Positions 30,773 to 40,018 of a stretch of 64,000 nucleotides of DNA are shown here, in pieces. The stretch comes from Runella limosa DSM 17973 (GTDB lineage: Bacteria > Bacteroidota > Bacteroidia > Cytophagales > Spirosomataceae). The DNA lies in contig NZ_AXVJ01000040.1 in the NCBI RefSeq assembly GCF_000482465.1, positions 118,490-182,489 on the forward strand. Direction: 5' to 3'. The notes under the pieces were generated by a model. That model was not told the DNA's origin. It did no database searches and saw nothing but the letters and a program-made list of their open reading frames with translations. Position 1 is the first letter of the stretch; each line of letters begins with the position of its first letter. The position numbers and the translations under genes were made by a program.

Positions 30773-32878
30773 ATGAAATTTTTCTACACCCTCTTTATTC
30801 ACCTCATTTTGGGTGGCTGGATGGCCCTTTTTGCCCAACAACTTGACATGGATGCCCTTAAAGCGTACCCGTTTCCCAACGAGCTCACCGCTGCCGCCAC
30901 AGGTTCTCGCATTGCTTGGGCTTTTAACGAACAAGGTCAACGCAACATTTACGTCGCCGAAGGACCAACGTTTACCGCTCGTCGCCTCACTAATTATCTC
31001 CAAGACGATGGGCAAGAGCTCAGTAGTGTAGCGATTTCACCCGACGGAAAATGGGTTATTTATCTTCGCGGGGGCGACCACGGTTCCAACTGGAACGACG
31101 ACCTCCCCGTCAACCCGAGCTTTCATCCCGTACCTACCAAAGTCCAAGTGTGGAGTATTCCTTTTTCGGGAGGTGAGCCCAAATCGCTTGGCGAAGGCGA
31201 AAACCCTGTCATTTCTCCCAAAAGTGATAAGGTAGCTTACAGTAAAGGTGGACAAATTTATACCGTACCCATCGACGGTGCCGCACCTGCTACAGTTCTT
31301 TTTACGGCCCGTGGTACCAATAGTTCCCCCGTTTGGTCGCCCGACGGTAGCCGCATTGCCTTCCAATCCAACCGCACCGACCACCAGTTTATTGGTGTCT
31401 ATACCGATGCCCAAACGCCTATTCGGTGGATTGACCCGCAATTCAAGCGTGACCAATCGCCGCGCTGGTCGCCCGACGGGCAGAAATTAGCGTTTGTTCG
31501 CACCAACGGTCTCGGCGGAAAACCAGATTCAATTTTGGCCCGTCGCCCAAATCTGTGGTCGATTCTTACTTTTGATTTTGCTACGGGTAAAACAACGCCC
31601 ATCTGGACATCGCCCAAGCGCCTGAACGGCACCTTGCCCACCACCCACGGTACTACCAATTTGCACTGGGCGGCCAACCGCATTGTCTTTTTGTCGTATC
31701 ACGACGGTTGGCCACATTTGTACTCGTTGGCCGAGTCAGGAGGTGCGCCCATCTTACTCACTCCTGGCAGTTTTATGTGTGAACACATTCAACTGAGTTC
31801 TGACAAAAAAACGCTGTTATTTACGGCCAATGCAGGTACTGACCCGCTCGACATCGACCGCCGCCACGTGGTAAAAGTCTCCGTTGACCGCGCCGATATG
31901 CAAGTCGTTACTCCAGGCTCAGGCTTGGAATGGTCGCCTATTTTAACAGGCGATGGCGCAGCAATAGCATTCATTGGCGCTACCTCTCAACGCCCACCTA
32001 TGCCCCACGTACTTACTACCTCTCCCTCAGCTACTCCTCAGCTACTCGCGACCGACAAACTTCCAGCCCAATATCCTGCTTCGGCGTTGGTGACACCCAA
32101 ACAAGTTACCTTCAAAACCCCCGACGGCTTTACCGTTCATGGACAGCTTTTTGAAAAAGCAGGAAGTCCTTCCAAAAAACCAGCCATTGTTTATATCCAC
32201 GGCGGGCCACCTCGCCAAATGCTCCTTGGTTGGCACTATTCCGACTACTATGCCAACGCCTACGCCATGAATCAGTACTTGGCGAGTTTGGGATTTGTGG
32301 TTCTTTCGGTCAATTATCGTTTGGGAATCGGGTACGGATTTGAGTTTCATAATCCCAAAAATGGGGGCGGTTATGGTGCTTCGGAATACACTGACATCAA
32401 GGCCGCAGGTGAGTGGCTTGCGAAACAAAATCAAGTCGATTCTAAACGAATTGGGGTGTATGGTGGCTCGTACGGTGGATTTCTGACGGCAATGGCTTTG
32501 GGCAAAGATTCGCAGTTTTTTGCCGCGGGCGTGGATGTTCACGGTGTACATGACCGCACCATTGAGCGTACGCGTAACATGGTACTTCCCGACCAATACG
32601 ACCGCGCACCCGATGCCCAATATGCCCTCGAAGTGGCTTGGAAATCATCACCCATTGCTTATATGGATACCTGGAAATCGCCCGTACTTATTATTCACGG
32701 CGACGACGACCGCAATGTACGCTTTAGCCAAAGCACTGACCTTGTTCGCCGATTAGAAGACAAAAACATTTACCACGAAACCCTAGTGATTGTGGATGAT
32801 ACCCATCATTTTATGAAACACCAAAATCAGGTCAACGTCAACAAAGCCATTGCGGCCTTCTTTTTGAAGAAATTGTAA
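30773..32878 (+). CDS. S9-family prolyl oligopeptidase-like peptidase
   Basis: A 701-residue serine peptidase of the acylaminoacyl-peptidase/DPP branch. A signal peptide (about residues 1-21, ending LFAQ) leads into a TolB/WD40-type beta-propeller (repeated SPDGKWVIYLRGG, WSPDGSRIAFQSNR, WSPDGQKLAFVR). The alpha/beta-hydrolase domain follows from about residue 440. The nucleophile is Ser566 in YGGSYGGF, and Asp in HGDDDRNVRF and His in DDTHHFM complete the triad. The role is cleavage of short peptides in the periplasm. It is divergent from the aldehyde dehydrogenase. Confidence 0.93.
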   Translation: MKFFYTLFIHLILGGWMALFAQQLDMDALKAYPFPNELTAAATGSRIAWAFNEQGQRNIYVAEGPTFTARRLTNYLQDDGQELSSVAISPDGKWVIYLRGGDHGSNWNDDLPVNPSFHPVPTKVQVWSIPFSGGEPKSLGEGENPVISPKSDKVAYSKGGQIYTVPIDGAAPATVLFTARGTNSSPVWSPDGSRIAFQSNRTDHQFIGVYTDAQTPIRWIDPQFKRDQSPRWSPDGQKLAFVRTNGLGGKPDSILARRPNLWSILTFDFATGKTTPIWTSPKRLNGTLPTTHGTTNLHWAANRIVFLSYHDGWPHLYSLAESGGAPILLTPGSFMCEHIQLSSDKKTLLFTANAGTDPLDIDRRHVVKVSVDRADMQVVTPGSGLEWSPILTGDGAAIAFIGATSQRPPMPHVLTTSPSATPQLLATDKLPAQYPASALVTPKQVTFKTPDGFTVHGQLFEKAGSPSKKPAIVYIHGGPPRQMLLGWHYSDYYANAYAMNQYLASLGFVVLSVNYRLGIGYGFEFHNPKNGGGYGASEYTDIKAAGEWLAKQNQVDSKRIGVYGGSYGGFLTAMALGKDSQFFAAGVDVHGVHDRTIERTRNMVLPDQYDRAPDAQYALEVAWKSSPIAYMDTWKSPVLIIHGDDDRNVRFSQSTDLVRRLEDKNIYHETLVIVDDTHHFMKHQNQVNVNKAIAAFFLKKL

Positions 32879-32888
32879 GTTGTAACCT

Positions 32889-32921
32889 AGACTTACCAAG
32901 TTTTAAAAACTTGGTAAGTCT
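32889..32921. terminator. Terminator between convergent S9 peptidase and TlpA-like genes
   Basis: AGACTTACCAAGTTTT pairs with AAAACTTGGTAAGTCT around a single base. T-runs on both strands suit the two convergent genes. Confidence 0.85.
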
Positions 32922-32922
32922 G

Positions 32923-34386
32923 TTACTCTTTCAGCCATCGGCTTATTTTTTGACCATCAAAGGGGCTTCCAGCATCCAAGTATCGTCCTTCTGTATCCAA
33001 TAAAACCAACAATGGGCGTTTAGTAGTAAAAATAGCTTCTAGGACATCTCCTAGTAGATAATCAGCATAAAAATGATGTTCACTGACCTTACTGAGTGGA
33101 TAGCTACGCAAAGCACCCTTCCAACTTTCAAAACGATTTTTGGAGCAAAGCGTAGCCAACTGAACATTTCTGTGTGTTATTTTTTGTCCTAACGTTCCGA
33201 ATGCAGCAAGTGCCGCTTGACAGCTATCCTCCCACGTATTCCAAAGTAATAACAAGGTTTTCTTCCCCAAAAGGCGTTGAAGCGTCATCGATGTGCTATC
33301 TTGGTCAAAGACAGGTAAGTGAGGAATCTGAGCTCCCCGTACCATTCGTAGATTCTTCCAATACCGCATTTTAATATTGGGCAAATGTTTTGACTGCGGA
33401 AAGTCTCGCTCAAAACGTTCAATGAAAGACCCTTTCTCTGACTCCGATGTCCAAAAGCCTTTTTCTGTTAAAGCCAAATTCAGAATTTCCTCCCGCGTCG
33501 TGGGTAAGTTAGTGAGGGCTTTGTCTGTGTCATTATAAAAATCCATCATTTTTGAGGGCTCCTTATGCAAAAGTTCATCTACCACGTACTTTTCTCCCAA
33601 AAATGACAACAGTGCCCTTCGGTAGTTGGGTGACATCCACGCGTCTTCATGCGGAACAATGTATAATTTCAATCGGGGAGTGAGACCTTCTTGGTATTTT
33701 TTGGGACTACTCTCCACTTGTCGTATTCTTTGCAAGTCATCAAACATATCATCTGTCCAATCTTTGGTTACATTGTAAAAAGCGGCTCGATGATAATACT
33801 GGCTTTCGATAGCCGCTTGAATAAACGCATTTTGAGTCTCGTCTATACTACTTTGGAAGCCCTGATATTCCGCCCACTGTCGATCGGCAATGTCACGCAT
33901 AAGATTCCTGTATATTTCTTCTGAAACATTCCGCATCAATGGCCGCCGCTGCAACGAATCCTGCTCCAACAGTAGGTATTTTTGAAGAAAGCGATTGACC
34001 TCAACCGTTGCCCCTTTGCCTTCAAAAACCAACCGCCCTTTTCTTTCCAAACATACAAGTGTATCATTAGGGGTCAGGAATACATTTTGCATTGTTAGAG
34101 TCGTTTCACTTTTAAAATAACTGATGAACACCAAACTAGCCTTCTTCATCTGTTGAAATTGGTACGTTACTAAATACCCTGTCGAATCCACTGTTCGGAG
34201 GACAACGGCCGTTTTCCCTTCCTGTACCACAACAATCCTCTGAACACCTTGGCTGTTGGGAACACTCACCATTCTCCCATTTTTCTCAGGAGTTTCTAAC
34301 CGAATTTTCACTATCGATACTTGCGCTTTCAGCTCCACCCTCAAAAATGCCATTAAAACCGCCAACAAGACAAACTTCTCCCTCAT
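32923..34386 (-). CDS. Secreted thioredoxin-fold (TlpA-like) protein lacking the CxxC pair
   Basis: From MREKFVLLAVLMAFLRVELKAQ (a signal peptide) the protein has 487 residues. The first ~330 are helical and unassigned, with charged stretches and many aromatic residues. The last ~140 read as a thioredoxin fold: GAQIPHLPVFDQDSTSMTLQRLLGKKTLLLLWNTWEDSCQAALAAF, then PLLVLLDTEGRYLDAGSP. In TlpA/ResA proteins the helix start is WCxxC. Here it is WEDSC, so the first cysteine is missing and a dithiol redox cycle is unlikely. A longer frame to 34515 has no sensible start. Confidence 0.7.
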   Translation of the reverse strand: MREKFVLLAVLMAFLRVELKAQVSIVKIRLETPEKNGRMVSVPNSQGVQRIVVVQEGKTAVVLRTVDSTGYLVTYQFQQMKKASLVFISYFKSETTLTMQNVFLTPNDTLVCLERKGRLVFEGKGATVEVNRFLQKYLLLEQDSLQRRPLMRNVSEEIYRNLMRDIADRQWAEYQGFQSSIDETQNAFIQAAIESQYYHRAAFYNVTKDWTDDMFDDLQRIRQVESSPKKYQEGLTPRLKLYIVPHEDAWMSPNYRRALLSFLGEKYVVDELLHKEPSKMMDFYNDTDKALTNLPTTREEILNLALTEKGFWTSESEKGSFIERFERDFPQSKHLPNIKMRYWKNLRMVRGAQIPHLPVFDQDSTSMTLQRLLGKKTLLLLWNTWEDSCQAALAAFGTLGQKITHRNVQLATLCSKNRFESWKGALRSYPLSKVSEHHFYADYLLGDVLEAIFTTKRPLLVLLDTEGRYLDAGSPFDGQKISRWLKE

Positions 34387-35112
34387 ATAAAACCTGTGTT
34401 TAGTTAAAAAACGATAAATAATTGCTGGTTTTTCCTCTAATTGTTCATTAAAAATCAATATAACACTATTTTTTGAATAGGTTATTATTCTACACAAACT
34501 TGAATTATAAGACATATATTATCTAGTGTCATTTTCAATTTTAGCAAAATTTACTCTCTTACAAATCTTTCCTACTTCATATTTCATCTGCTTTCGCTTC
34601 ATTTTGTACAATATTCTACACTTTAACTACTAATTAATCCATCTGCTCTTACAATTTGCAAAATATGCAACTTTTTTTTGCAAAAAATGCCATATATTTT
34701 TACTCACTAAAAGGCATATTTTGGCAAGTAAAATCCAGAATATTACACCCAACGCGAAACTTTGTTTGTTACATTTTGAGCAATACAGTAAAAAATATGC
34801 CTAAAACTCAGTCAAATTAAACGACACTAATATACTTTCTTAGCCAATTCTCTTCTTTTGTTATACTATTTATACCAAAAAACAGCCACATTCATCAAAC
34901 CATAATATTTTATCATAAATGCAAGTAAGGTGAAAATAAAAAGACATATAGTTCATAAAATTATTAAATTATACCTATATATATTAACACTTTTTTTATA
35001 AAACAATAGAGTAGTTTACCTAGTTTTGTCCCTTGTATAAGGTGATAGTTTATATCTTTAACCTATTTTCCACCCTAAACGCTGCTCACACCAGCACAGA
35101 ATTCTAACTTGT
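34387..35112. promoter_or_regulatory. AT-rich divergent region upstream of susC
   Basis: A 726-bp gene-free stretch with very low GC. Near the susC side TTTG at 35025-35028 and TATCTTTA at 35053-35060 are a possible promoter, though the spacing is loose and the last base deviates from TAnnTTTG. TTTGCAAAATATGCA near 34656 and TTTTGCAAAAAATGCCA near 34676 resemble imperfect repeated sites. I see no ORF or RNA gene that can be supported. Confidence 0.35.
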
Positions 35113-38100
35113 ATGAAAAGAAAACTACAACCACACCGGCGGGTTGTTAGGATGGCACGAAATTCTTCGGCGCCCCTCCTATTGTCTCTCTCCTGCCTCC
35201 ATTTCGCTTATGCAGCTCCTGTAGCAGGAGTGCCAACGCGGAATCACGCCATTCTTGTTGAAGCCACTGCGGTGGACAAGGCCATCACTGGTAAAATTGT
35301 GGACGAAACCAACAGCCCTCTTCCAGGGGTTAGTATCGTCATTAAAGGAAGTCAAAAAGGAACTGTAACTGACGCAAACGGTCAGTTCCGTCTTGATGTA
35401 CCTGAAAAAGCAACATTGGTTCTCTCTTTTGTTGGTTATGAGCCACAAGAGGTAGTAGTGGGCAACCAAAATGTGCTTAACCTGACCATGAAAGTGGACA
35501 GCAAAGTACTTGAAGAAATCGTCGTTATCGGTTATGGTACTTTGAAGAAATCTGACTTAACAGGTGCCGTAGGTTCGGTAAAAGCCGAACAACTCATGGA
35601 GCGTCCTGCGCCTTCGTTGACGCAAGCCCTTTCGGGACGTATGCCAGGGGTACAAGTAAACACTAACTCTGGTCGTCCAGGTGGTCGTACTACGATTCGT
35701 GTGCGTGGTTTTAGCTCTATCAACTCGTCAAACAACCCACTTTATGTAGTGGACGGGGTGATGCTTCCACAAGGAAACCAAAACCAATTTAGCTCGGCAA
35801 TTGACTACATCAACCCGAACGACATCGTGTCGGTAGAAGTATTGAAAGATGCTTCTTCTACGGCGATTTACGGGGCACGTGGCGCCAACGGGGTTATCTT
35901 GGTAACTACCAAAAAAGGAAAAGCAGGTGAAGGTACTGTTACCTACAATGCTGATTTCAGCGTAAATACCATCGGGCCAAACCGTCCACAAGTACTCAAC
36001 GCCAAAGAATACCTTGCCGTTGAAGATTTGGCATGGGCAAACATGGCTAAGTATGACCCAACAGGTTGGGCAGCGGGTAAATGGGCATACTTAAACCCTA
36101 AACTCCGCCGCACTGACCCACGTATTTTTGACAGCAACGGTAACCCACTTTACGATACCGATTGGTTCAAAGAAACGTCACAAAATAGCCTTTCTCAAAA
36201 CCATCAGTTGGGTTTCAGCGGTGGTAACGAGCGCACGCAGTACTCATTCTCATTGGGTTACCGCGACGACCAAGGACTTCTCAAAACTTCGTACATGAAG
36301 CGTTATTCTGGACGTTTTACCATCGACGATCAAATCAAAAAATGGTTGAAAGTAGGAGGTACATTGAGCTACAATAACCAAAGCGAAAACATTGTCGATC
36401 AAGGTGATGCCGTAGCTCGTCAGATTGTGGAAGACTTCCCGTTCATGCCTACTAAATACGCTGACGGAACGTATGCCAACAACCGCGATTATCCTTATGC
36501 AGAAGGAACAATGAGCTCTTTGCACCGTTTGATGGGCCGTACTTACATCTTAAATACCCAAACAACGGTAGGAAGTATGTACTCAAACATCAACCTTGCT
36601 AAAGGTCTTGAGATGCGTACCGTATTTGGTATCAACGTTCAAACGCAAGAAAACAACCAGTCGCAAACGCGTACGCTCAACATCGGTGGTAACGGTAACG
36701 CCTCTACCAGCAACCGTAAAGAGAGTTTCTGGTCGTTGGAAAACTACTTGACGTACAACAAACAGTTTGGCGACAAGCACTCATTGACTGCCCTTTTGGG
36801 GATTTCGTGGCAAGAAACGAACCTCTTTAGCATGAGTGCTAGTATTAACAACTTTGCAACAGACTACTTCCTTTACAACAACTTAGGTGCAGGTGCAACT
36901 AACCCTGGAGTAGGTTCAGGAGCATCTCGTTTTGCGTTTAACTCGTACTTTGGACGTATCAACTATTCATTGGCCAACAAATACTTGGTAACAGTGACTG
37001 GACGTGCCGACGGTTCATCTAAGTTCGGGGAAAACCACAAATTTGCCTTCTTCCCATCAGGAGCGTTGGCATGGCGTGTGTCTGAAGAAGAGTTCTTGAA
37101 AAACAACTCGTTTATTTCTAATTTGAAATTACGTACTAGCTTCGGTTTGACAGGTAACTCAGAAATCCCAGCTTACTCTTCATTGTCTCTTTTGAGCTCT
37201 AACTATGCTACTATCTATAACGACTCACGTGTGTCGGGTACAGGTATTTCTCGTTTGGCTAACCCAGACTTACGTTGGGAAAAAACGGCTCAAGCTGACG
37301 TAGGTGCAGAGATTTCTCTTTTCAAAGGTAAAGTGACACTCGAAGCTGACTACTACTATCGTAAGACAACTGACATGCTTTTGGATGCTCCAGTACCACG
37401 TACAAGCGGTTACGGAACAATCCGTAAAAACGTTGGTTCGATGCAAAATAAAGGGTTTGAACTTGGTATAAACACTGTAAACATCGACCGTGGTGGATTC
37501 CAGTGGAATACAACTTTCAACATTTCATTTAACCGCAACAAAGTGCTTTCGTTGGCAACACCTTCAGACATTTTCAACGTAGGTGGTCCTAACTTTACTA
37601 ACCCAACCAACGTAATTCGTATCGGCGAGCCAGTAGGTTCGTTCTGGGGACTTACTCGTTTGGGCGTATGGAGCGAGTCAGAGCGCGAAGAAGCGGCTAA
37701 ATACACTAGCTACCGTAACGGTTTGACGATTCTTCCTGGTGACATCAAGTACCTTGACGTAAACGGTGACAAAGCCATTACTGACGCTGACCGTAGCATC
37801 ATCGGAAATGGTAGCCCTAAATCATGGGGTGCGATGACAAACACGTTCCGTTACAATAACTTCGACCTTACACTTGAGCTTCAGTTCTCGTACGGAAACG
37901 ATGTTATGATGATGAACCTTCACGCAAGTGAAGACCGTCAAGCATTGGCAAACAGCTACTCTTCGGTATTGGGCGCATGGACTCCACAAAACCAAAACTC
38001 GATGATTGCTGAAATCCGTGATACACGTGCAGGTTACGTAACTAACGTTGACTCATGGTGGATCAAAGATGGTTCGTTCCTTCGTGGTAGAAACCTCTTG

Positions 38101-38331
38101 TTGGGCTACACAGTTCCTAGCCACGTAACAAGCAAATTGAAGTTGAGCCGTCTAAGAGTGTATGCTACTACCCAAAACTTCTTCTTGGCATTGAAAGACA
38201 AGATTGTTGGTGACCCAGAAGTTACTCCAACCAACCAAGGAGACGGTAACAGTGCTTTCTCACAAGGGATGATTTGGCACAACTACCCTAAACCTACTAC
38301 TTACATGTTGGGTATTCAGGTTGGGTTCTAA
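35113..38331 (+). CDS. SusC/RagA-family TonB-linked outer-membrane transporter
   Basis: A 1072-residue TonB-dependent transporter that moves oligosaccharides or peptides through the outer membrane with its SusD lid. After a signal ending near ...CLHFAYA there is a carboxypeptidase-regulatory-like domain (ITGKIVDETNSPLPGVSIVIKGSQKGTVTD, about 56-135). The SusC signature EEIVVIGYGTLKKSDLTGAVGSV follows, then the plug (NGVILVTTKKGKAGEG) and a 22-strand-type barrel ending TYMLGIQVGF. Codon choice differs from the flanking genes, with fewer GC-rich third positions, as in strongly expressed genes. susD follows after 32 bp. No carbohydrase lies directly alongside, so the substrate is open. Confidence 0.95.
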   Translation: MKRKLQPHRRVVRMARNSSAPLLLSLSCLHFAYAAPVAGVPTRNHAILVEATAVDKAITGKIVDETNSPLPGVSIVIKGSQKGTVTDANGQFRLDVPEKATLVLSFVGYEPQEVVVGNQNVLNLTMKVDSKVLEEIVVIGYGTLKKSDLTGAVGSVKAEQLMERPAPSLTQALSGRMPGVQVNTNSGRPGGRTTIRVRGFSSINSSNNPLYVVDGVMLPQGNQNQFSSAIDYINPNDIVSVEVLKDASSTAIYGARGANGVILVTTKKGKAGEGTVTYNADFSVNTIGPNRPQVLNAKEYLAVEDLAWANMAKYDPTGWAAGKWAYLNPKLRRTDPRIFDSNGNPLYDTDWFKETSQNSLSQNHQLGFSGGNERTQYSFSLGYRDDQGLLKTSYMKRYSGRFTIDDQIKKWLKVGGTLSYNNQSENIVDQGDAVARQIVEDFPFMPTKYADGTYANNRDYPYAEGTMSSLHRLMGRTYILNTQTTVGSMYSNINLAKGLEMRTVFGINVQTQENNQSQTRTLNIGGNGNASTSNRKESFWSLENYLTYNKQFGDKHSLTALLGISWQETNLFSMSASINNFATDYFLYNNLGAGATNPGVGSGASRFAFNSYFGRINYSLANKYLVTVTGRADGSSKFGENHKFAFFPSGALAWRVSEEEFLKNNSFISNLKLRTSFGLTGNSEIPAYSSLSLLSSNYATIYNDSRVSGTGISRLANPDLRWEKTAQADVGAEISLFKGKVTLEADYYYRKTTDMLLDAPVPRTSGYGTIRKNVGSMQNKGFELGINTVNIDRGGFQWNTTFNISFNRNKVLSLATPSDIFNVGGPNFTNPTNVIRIGEPVGSFWGLTRLGVWSESEREEAAKYTSYRNGLTILPGDIKYLDVNGDKAITDADRSIIGNGSPKSWGAMTNTFRYNNFDLTLELQFSYGNDVMMMNLHASEDRQALANSYSSVLGAWTPQNQNSMIAEIRDTRAGYVTNVDSWWIKDGSFLRGRNLLLGYTVPSHVTSKLKLSRLRVYATTQNFFLALKDKIVGDPEVTPTNQGDGNSAFSQGMIWHNYPKPTTYMLGIQVGF

Positions 38332-38363
38332 TTCACACTCTTTCACTTAAATTGAACATTATC

Positions 38364-39926
38364 ATGCAACTAAACATTATAAAGAACCTAGGAAAAGCCG
38401 CACTTATCGGAGCCGTTCTCATCGGACCTTCGAGCTGTACGGATTTCTTGAGCGAACAAGCGCCGTCTAACCTTACTCCCGACAACTTTTATACCATTCC
38501 AGACCACGCAGAAGCAGCTTTAGCCTCGGTATATGCTGACTTGCGTTTCATGGGCGATGGTGCGGGTATCTTCTCGTCAAACTGGCAATTATTAGAAGCC
38601 ATGACAGGAACTTCAACCACCGAAACAGCGCAAAACTCTGACTTGAACAACCTTTACGGGTTGGTTCACGACGGAAACACCGCGCACGTTGTCAACTATT
38701 GGAACGGTTTGTACAAAGTAATTGCGCAAGCTAACCAAGTAATTGATAAAGTACCTGGTATCACAATCATGCCCGATGCACAGAAAAATAAGGTATTGGG
38801 AGAAGCTCGCTTCTTGAGAGCTTCTGCTTACTTCACGGCTGTACGTTTGTGGGGTGATATTCCATTGGTAACAAAACCTCAAACAGCAAGCTCGGAAGAT
38901 TTCCAACCAAGTCGTGCACCACAAGAATCAATTTACAAGCTTATTGTAGATGACCTTGTAGCAGCAGAAGGTGCTGGTTTGGCTTGGATGGATGCAAGCG
39001 GACGCGCTAACTTAGCGGCGGTAAAAGCACAGTTGGCACGCGTATATCTGACAATGGCTGGCTTCCCACTTAGCAAAGGGGCGTCTCACTATAAACTAGC
39101 GGCAGACAAAGCGTTGGAAGTAATCACTTACGCCAATGCAAACCCTGGAACGATTAACCTCTTCCCTACATACGAGGACGTTCACAAGGAAAGCACAAAG
39201 AACCGTATTGAGCACCTTTTCATGCTTCAATACAACACGTCGGTAGCTGGTAACCCAATGGACAATATGTTCCCCAACTTCAAACCTGTAACCTACAACG
39301 GTCCATCAGGAACAGGAAGTACGGTACCAACTTCGTTCTTCTACAAGTCGTATGAAGCAGGTGACTTGCGTGCCAAAGACCAAGAAGGGTATTTCTATAC
39401 TACGTATTTTACCAACGGTAATGGAGCTCGTTTCGACTTGGGTGCCCCTTATATCTTCAAGCACTTCAACCGTACGGCAAACGGAACTTCTGGTACAGCA
39501 GGTACTCGTCAAAACAACTTGAACGTGCCTCAAATCCGCTACGCCGAAGTATTGTTGATCTTTGCTGAAGCTCAAAACGAACTAGGAGCGCCTACACAAG
39601 CTGCTTATGATGCCTTCAAACGTATCAGAGATCGTGCCCAGCTTACTACTCCTGCAATTGGTACTTATACGCAAACAACATTCCGCGAGGCGGTTTGGAG
39701 AGAGCGTTGGCACGAGTTGTGCTATGAGCAAATCACATGGTTTGACATGGTACGTCTTCGTAAAGTATATAACGAGAAGACAAACGGTTTCGACAACTTC
39801 GTTGGTCACGTAAACCTAAGCTCGAACCAAGCTTTGCAAGAAAAACACTTGTTGTTGCCGTTAGGACGTCAAGAAATGCTTAACAACCCTAACTTGAAAC
39901 CACAAAACCCAGGTTATCCTAACTAG
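38364..39926 (+). CDS. SusD/RagB-family nutrient-binding lipoprotein
   Basis: The surface-exposed lid that captures glycans or peptides for the SusC partner. From ATG 38364 the protein has 520 residues with a lipoprotein signal ending GPSSC (Cys25), then TDFLSEQAPSNLTPDNFYT, the conserved SusD start. FLRASAYFTAVRLWGDIPLV near residue 140 and RYAEVLLIFAEAQNELG near 385 are tetratricopeptide-like SusD hallmarks. RERWHELCYEQITWFDMVRL close to the C-terminus is also conserved. A TTG at 38352 is a less likely start. The reading pairs strictly with susC just upstream. Confidence 0.95.
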   Translation: MQLNIIKNLGKAALIGAVLIGPSSCTDFLSEQAPSNLTPDNFYTIPDHAEAALASVYADLRFMGDGAGIFSSNWQLLEAMTGTSTTETAQNSDLNNLYGLVHDGNTAHVVNYWNGLYKVIAQANQVIDKVPGITIMPDAQKNKVLGEARFLRASAYFTAVRLWGDIPLVTKPQTASSEDFQPSRAPQESIYKLIVDDLVAAEGAGLAWMDASGRANLAAVKAQLARVYLTMAGFPLSKGASHYKLAADKALEVITYANANPGTINLFPTYEDVHKESTKNRIEHLFMLQYNTSVAGNPMDNMFPNFKPVTYNGPSGTGSTVPTSFFYKSYEAGDLRAKDQEGYFYTTYFTNGNGARFDLGAPYIFKHFNRTANGTSGTAGTRQNNLNVPQIRYAEVLLIFAEAQNELGAPTQAAYDAFKRIRDRAQLTTPAIGTYTQTTFREAVWRERWHELCYEQITWFDMVRLRKVYNEKTNGFDNFVGHVNLSSNQALQEKHLLLPLGRQEMLNNPNLKPQNPGYPN

Positions 39927-39936
39927 GAATCTGGTG

Positions 39937-40010
39937 AACTTCCCGAAAGTTAAAAACTTTCGGGAAGTTGTTGAAAAGCTCCAATCGTCAAAATGATTGG
40001 AGCTTTTTTT
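39937..40010. terminator. Double terminator after susD
   Basis: Two hairpins in tandem: AACTTCCCGAAAGTT/AACTTTCGGGAAGTT (39937-39969) and AAAAGCTCCAATC/GATTGGAGCTTTT (39974-40007) followed by Ts. The convergent beta-helix gene ends at 40019. Confidence 0.9.
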
Positions 40011-40018
40011 ATGGGCAG

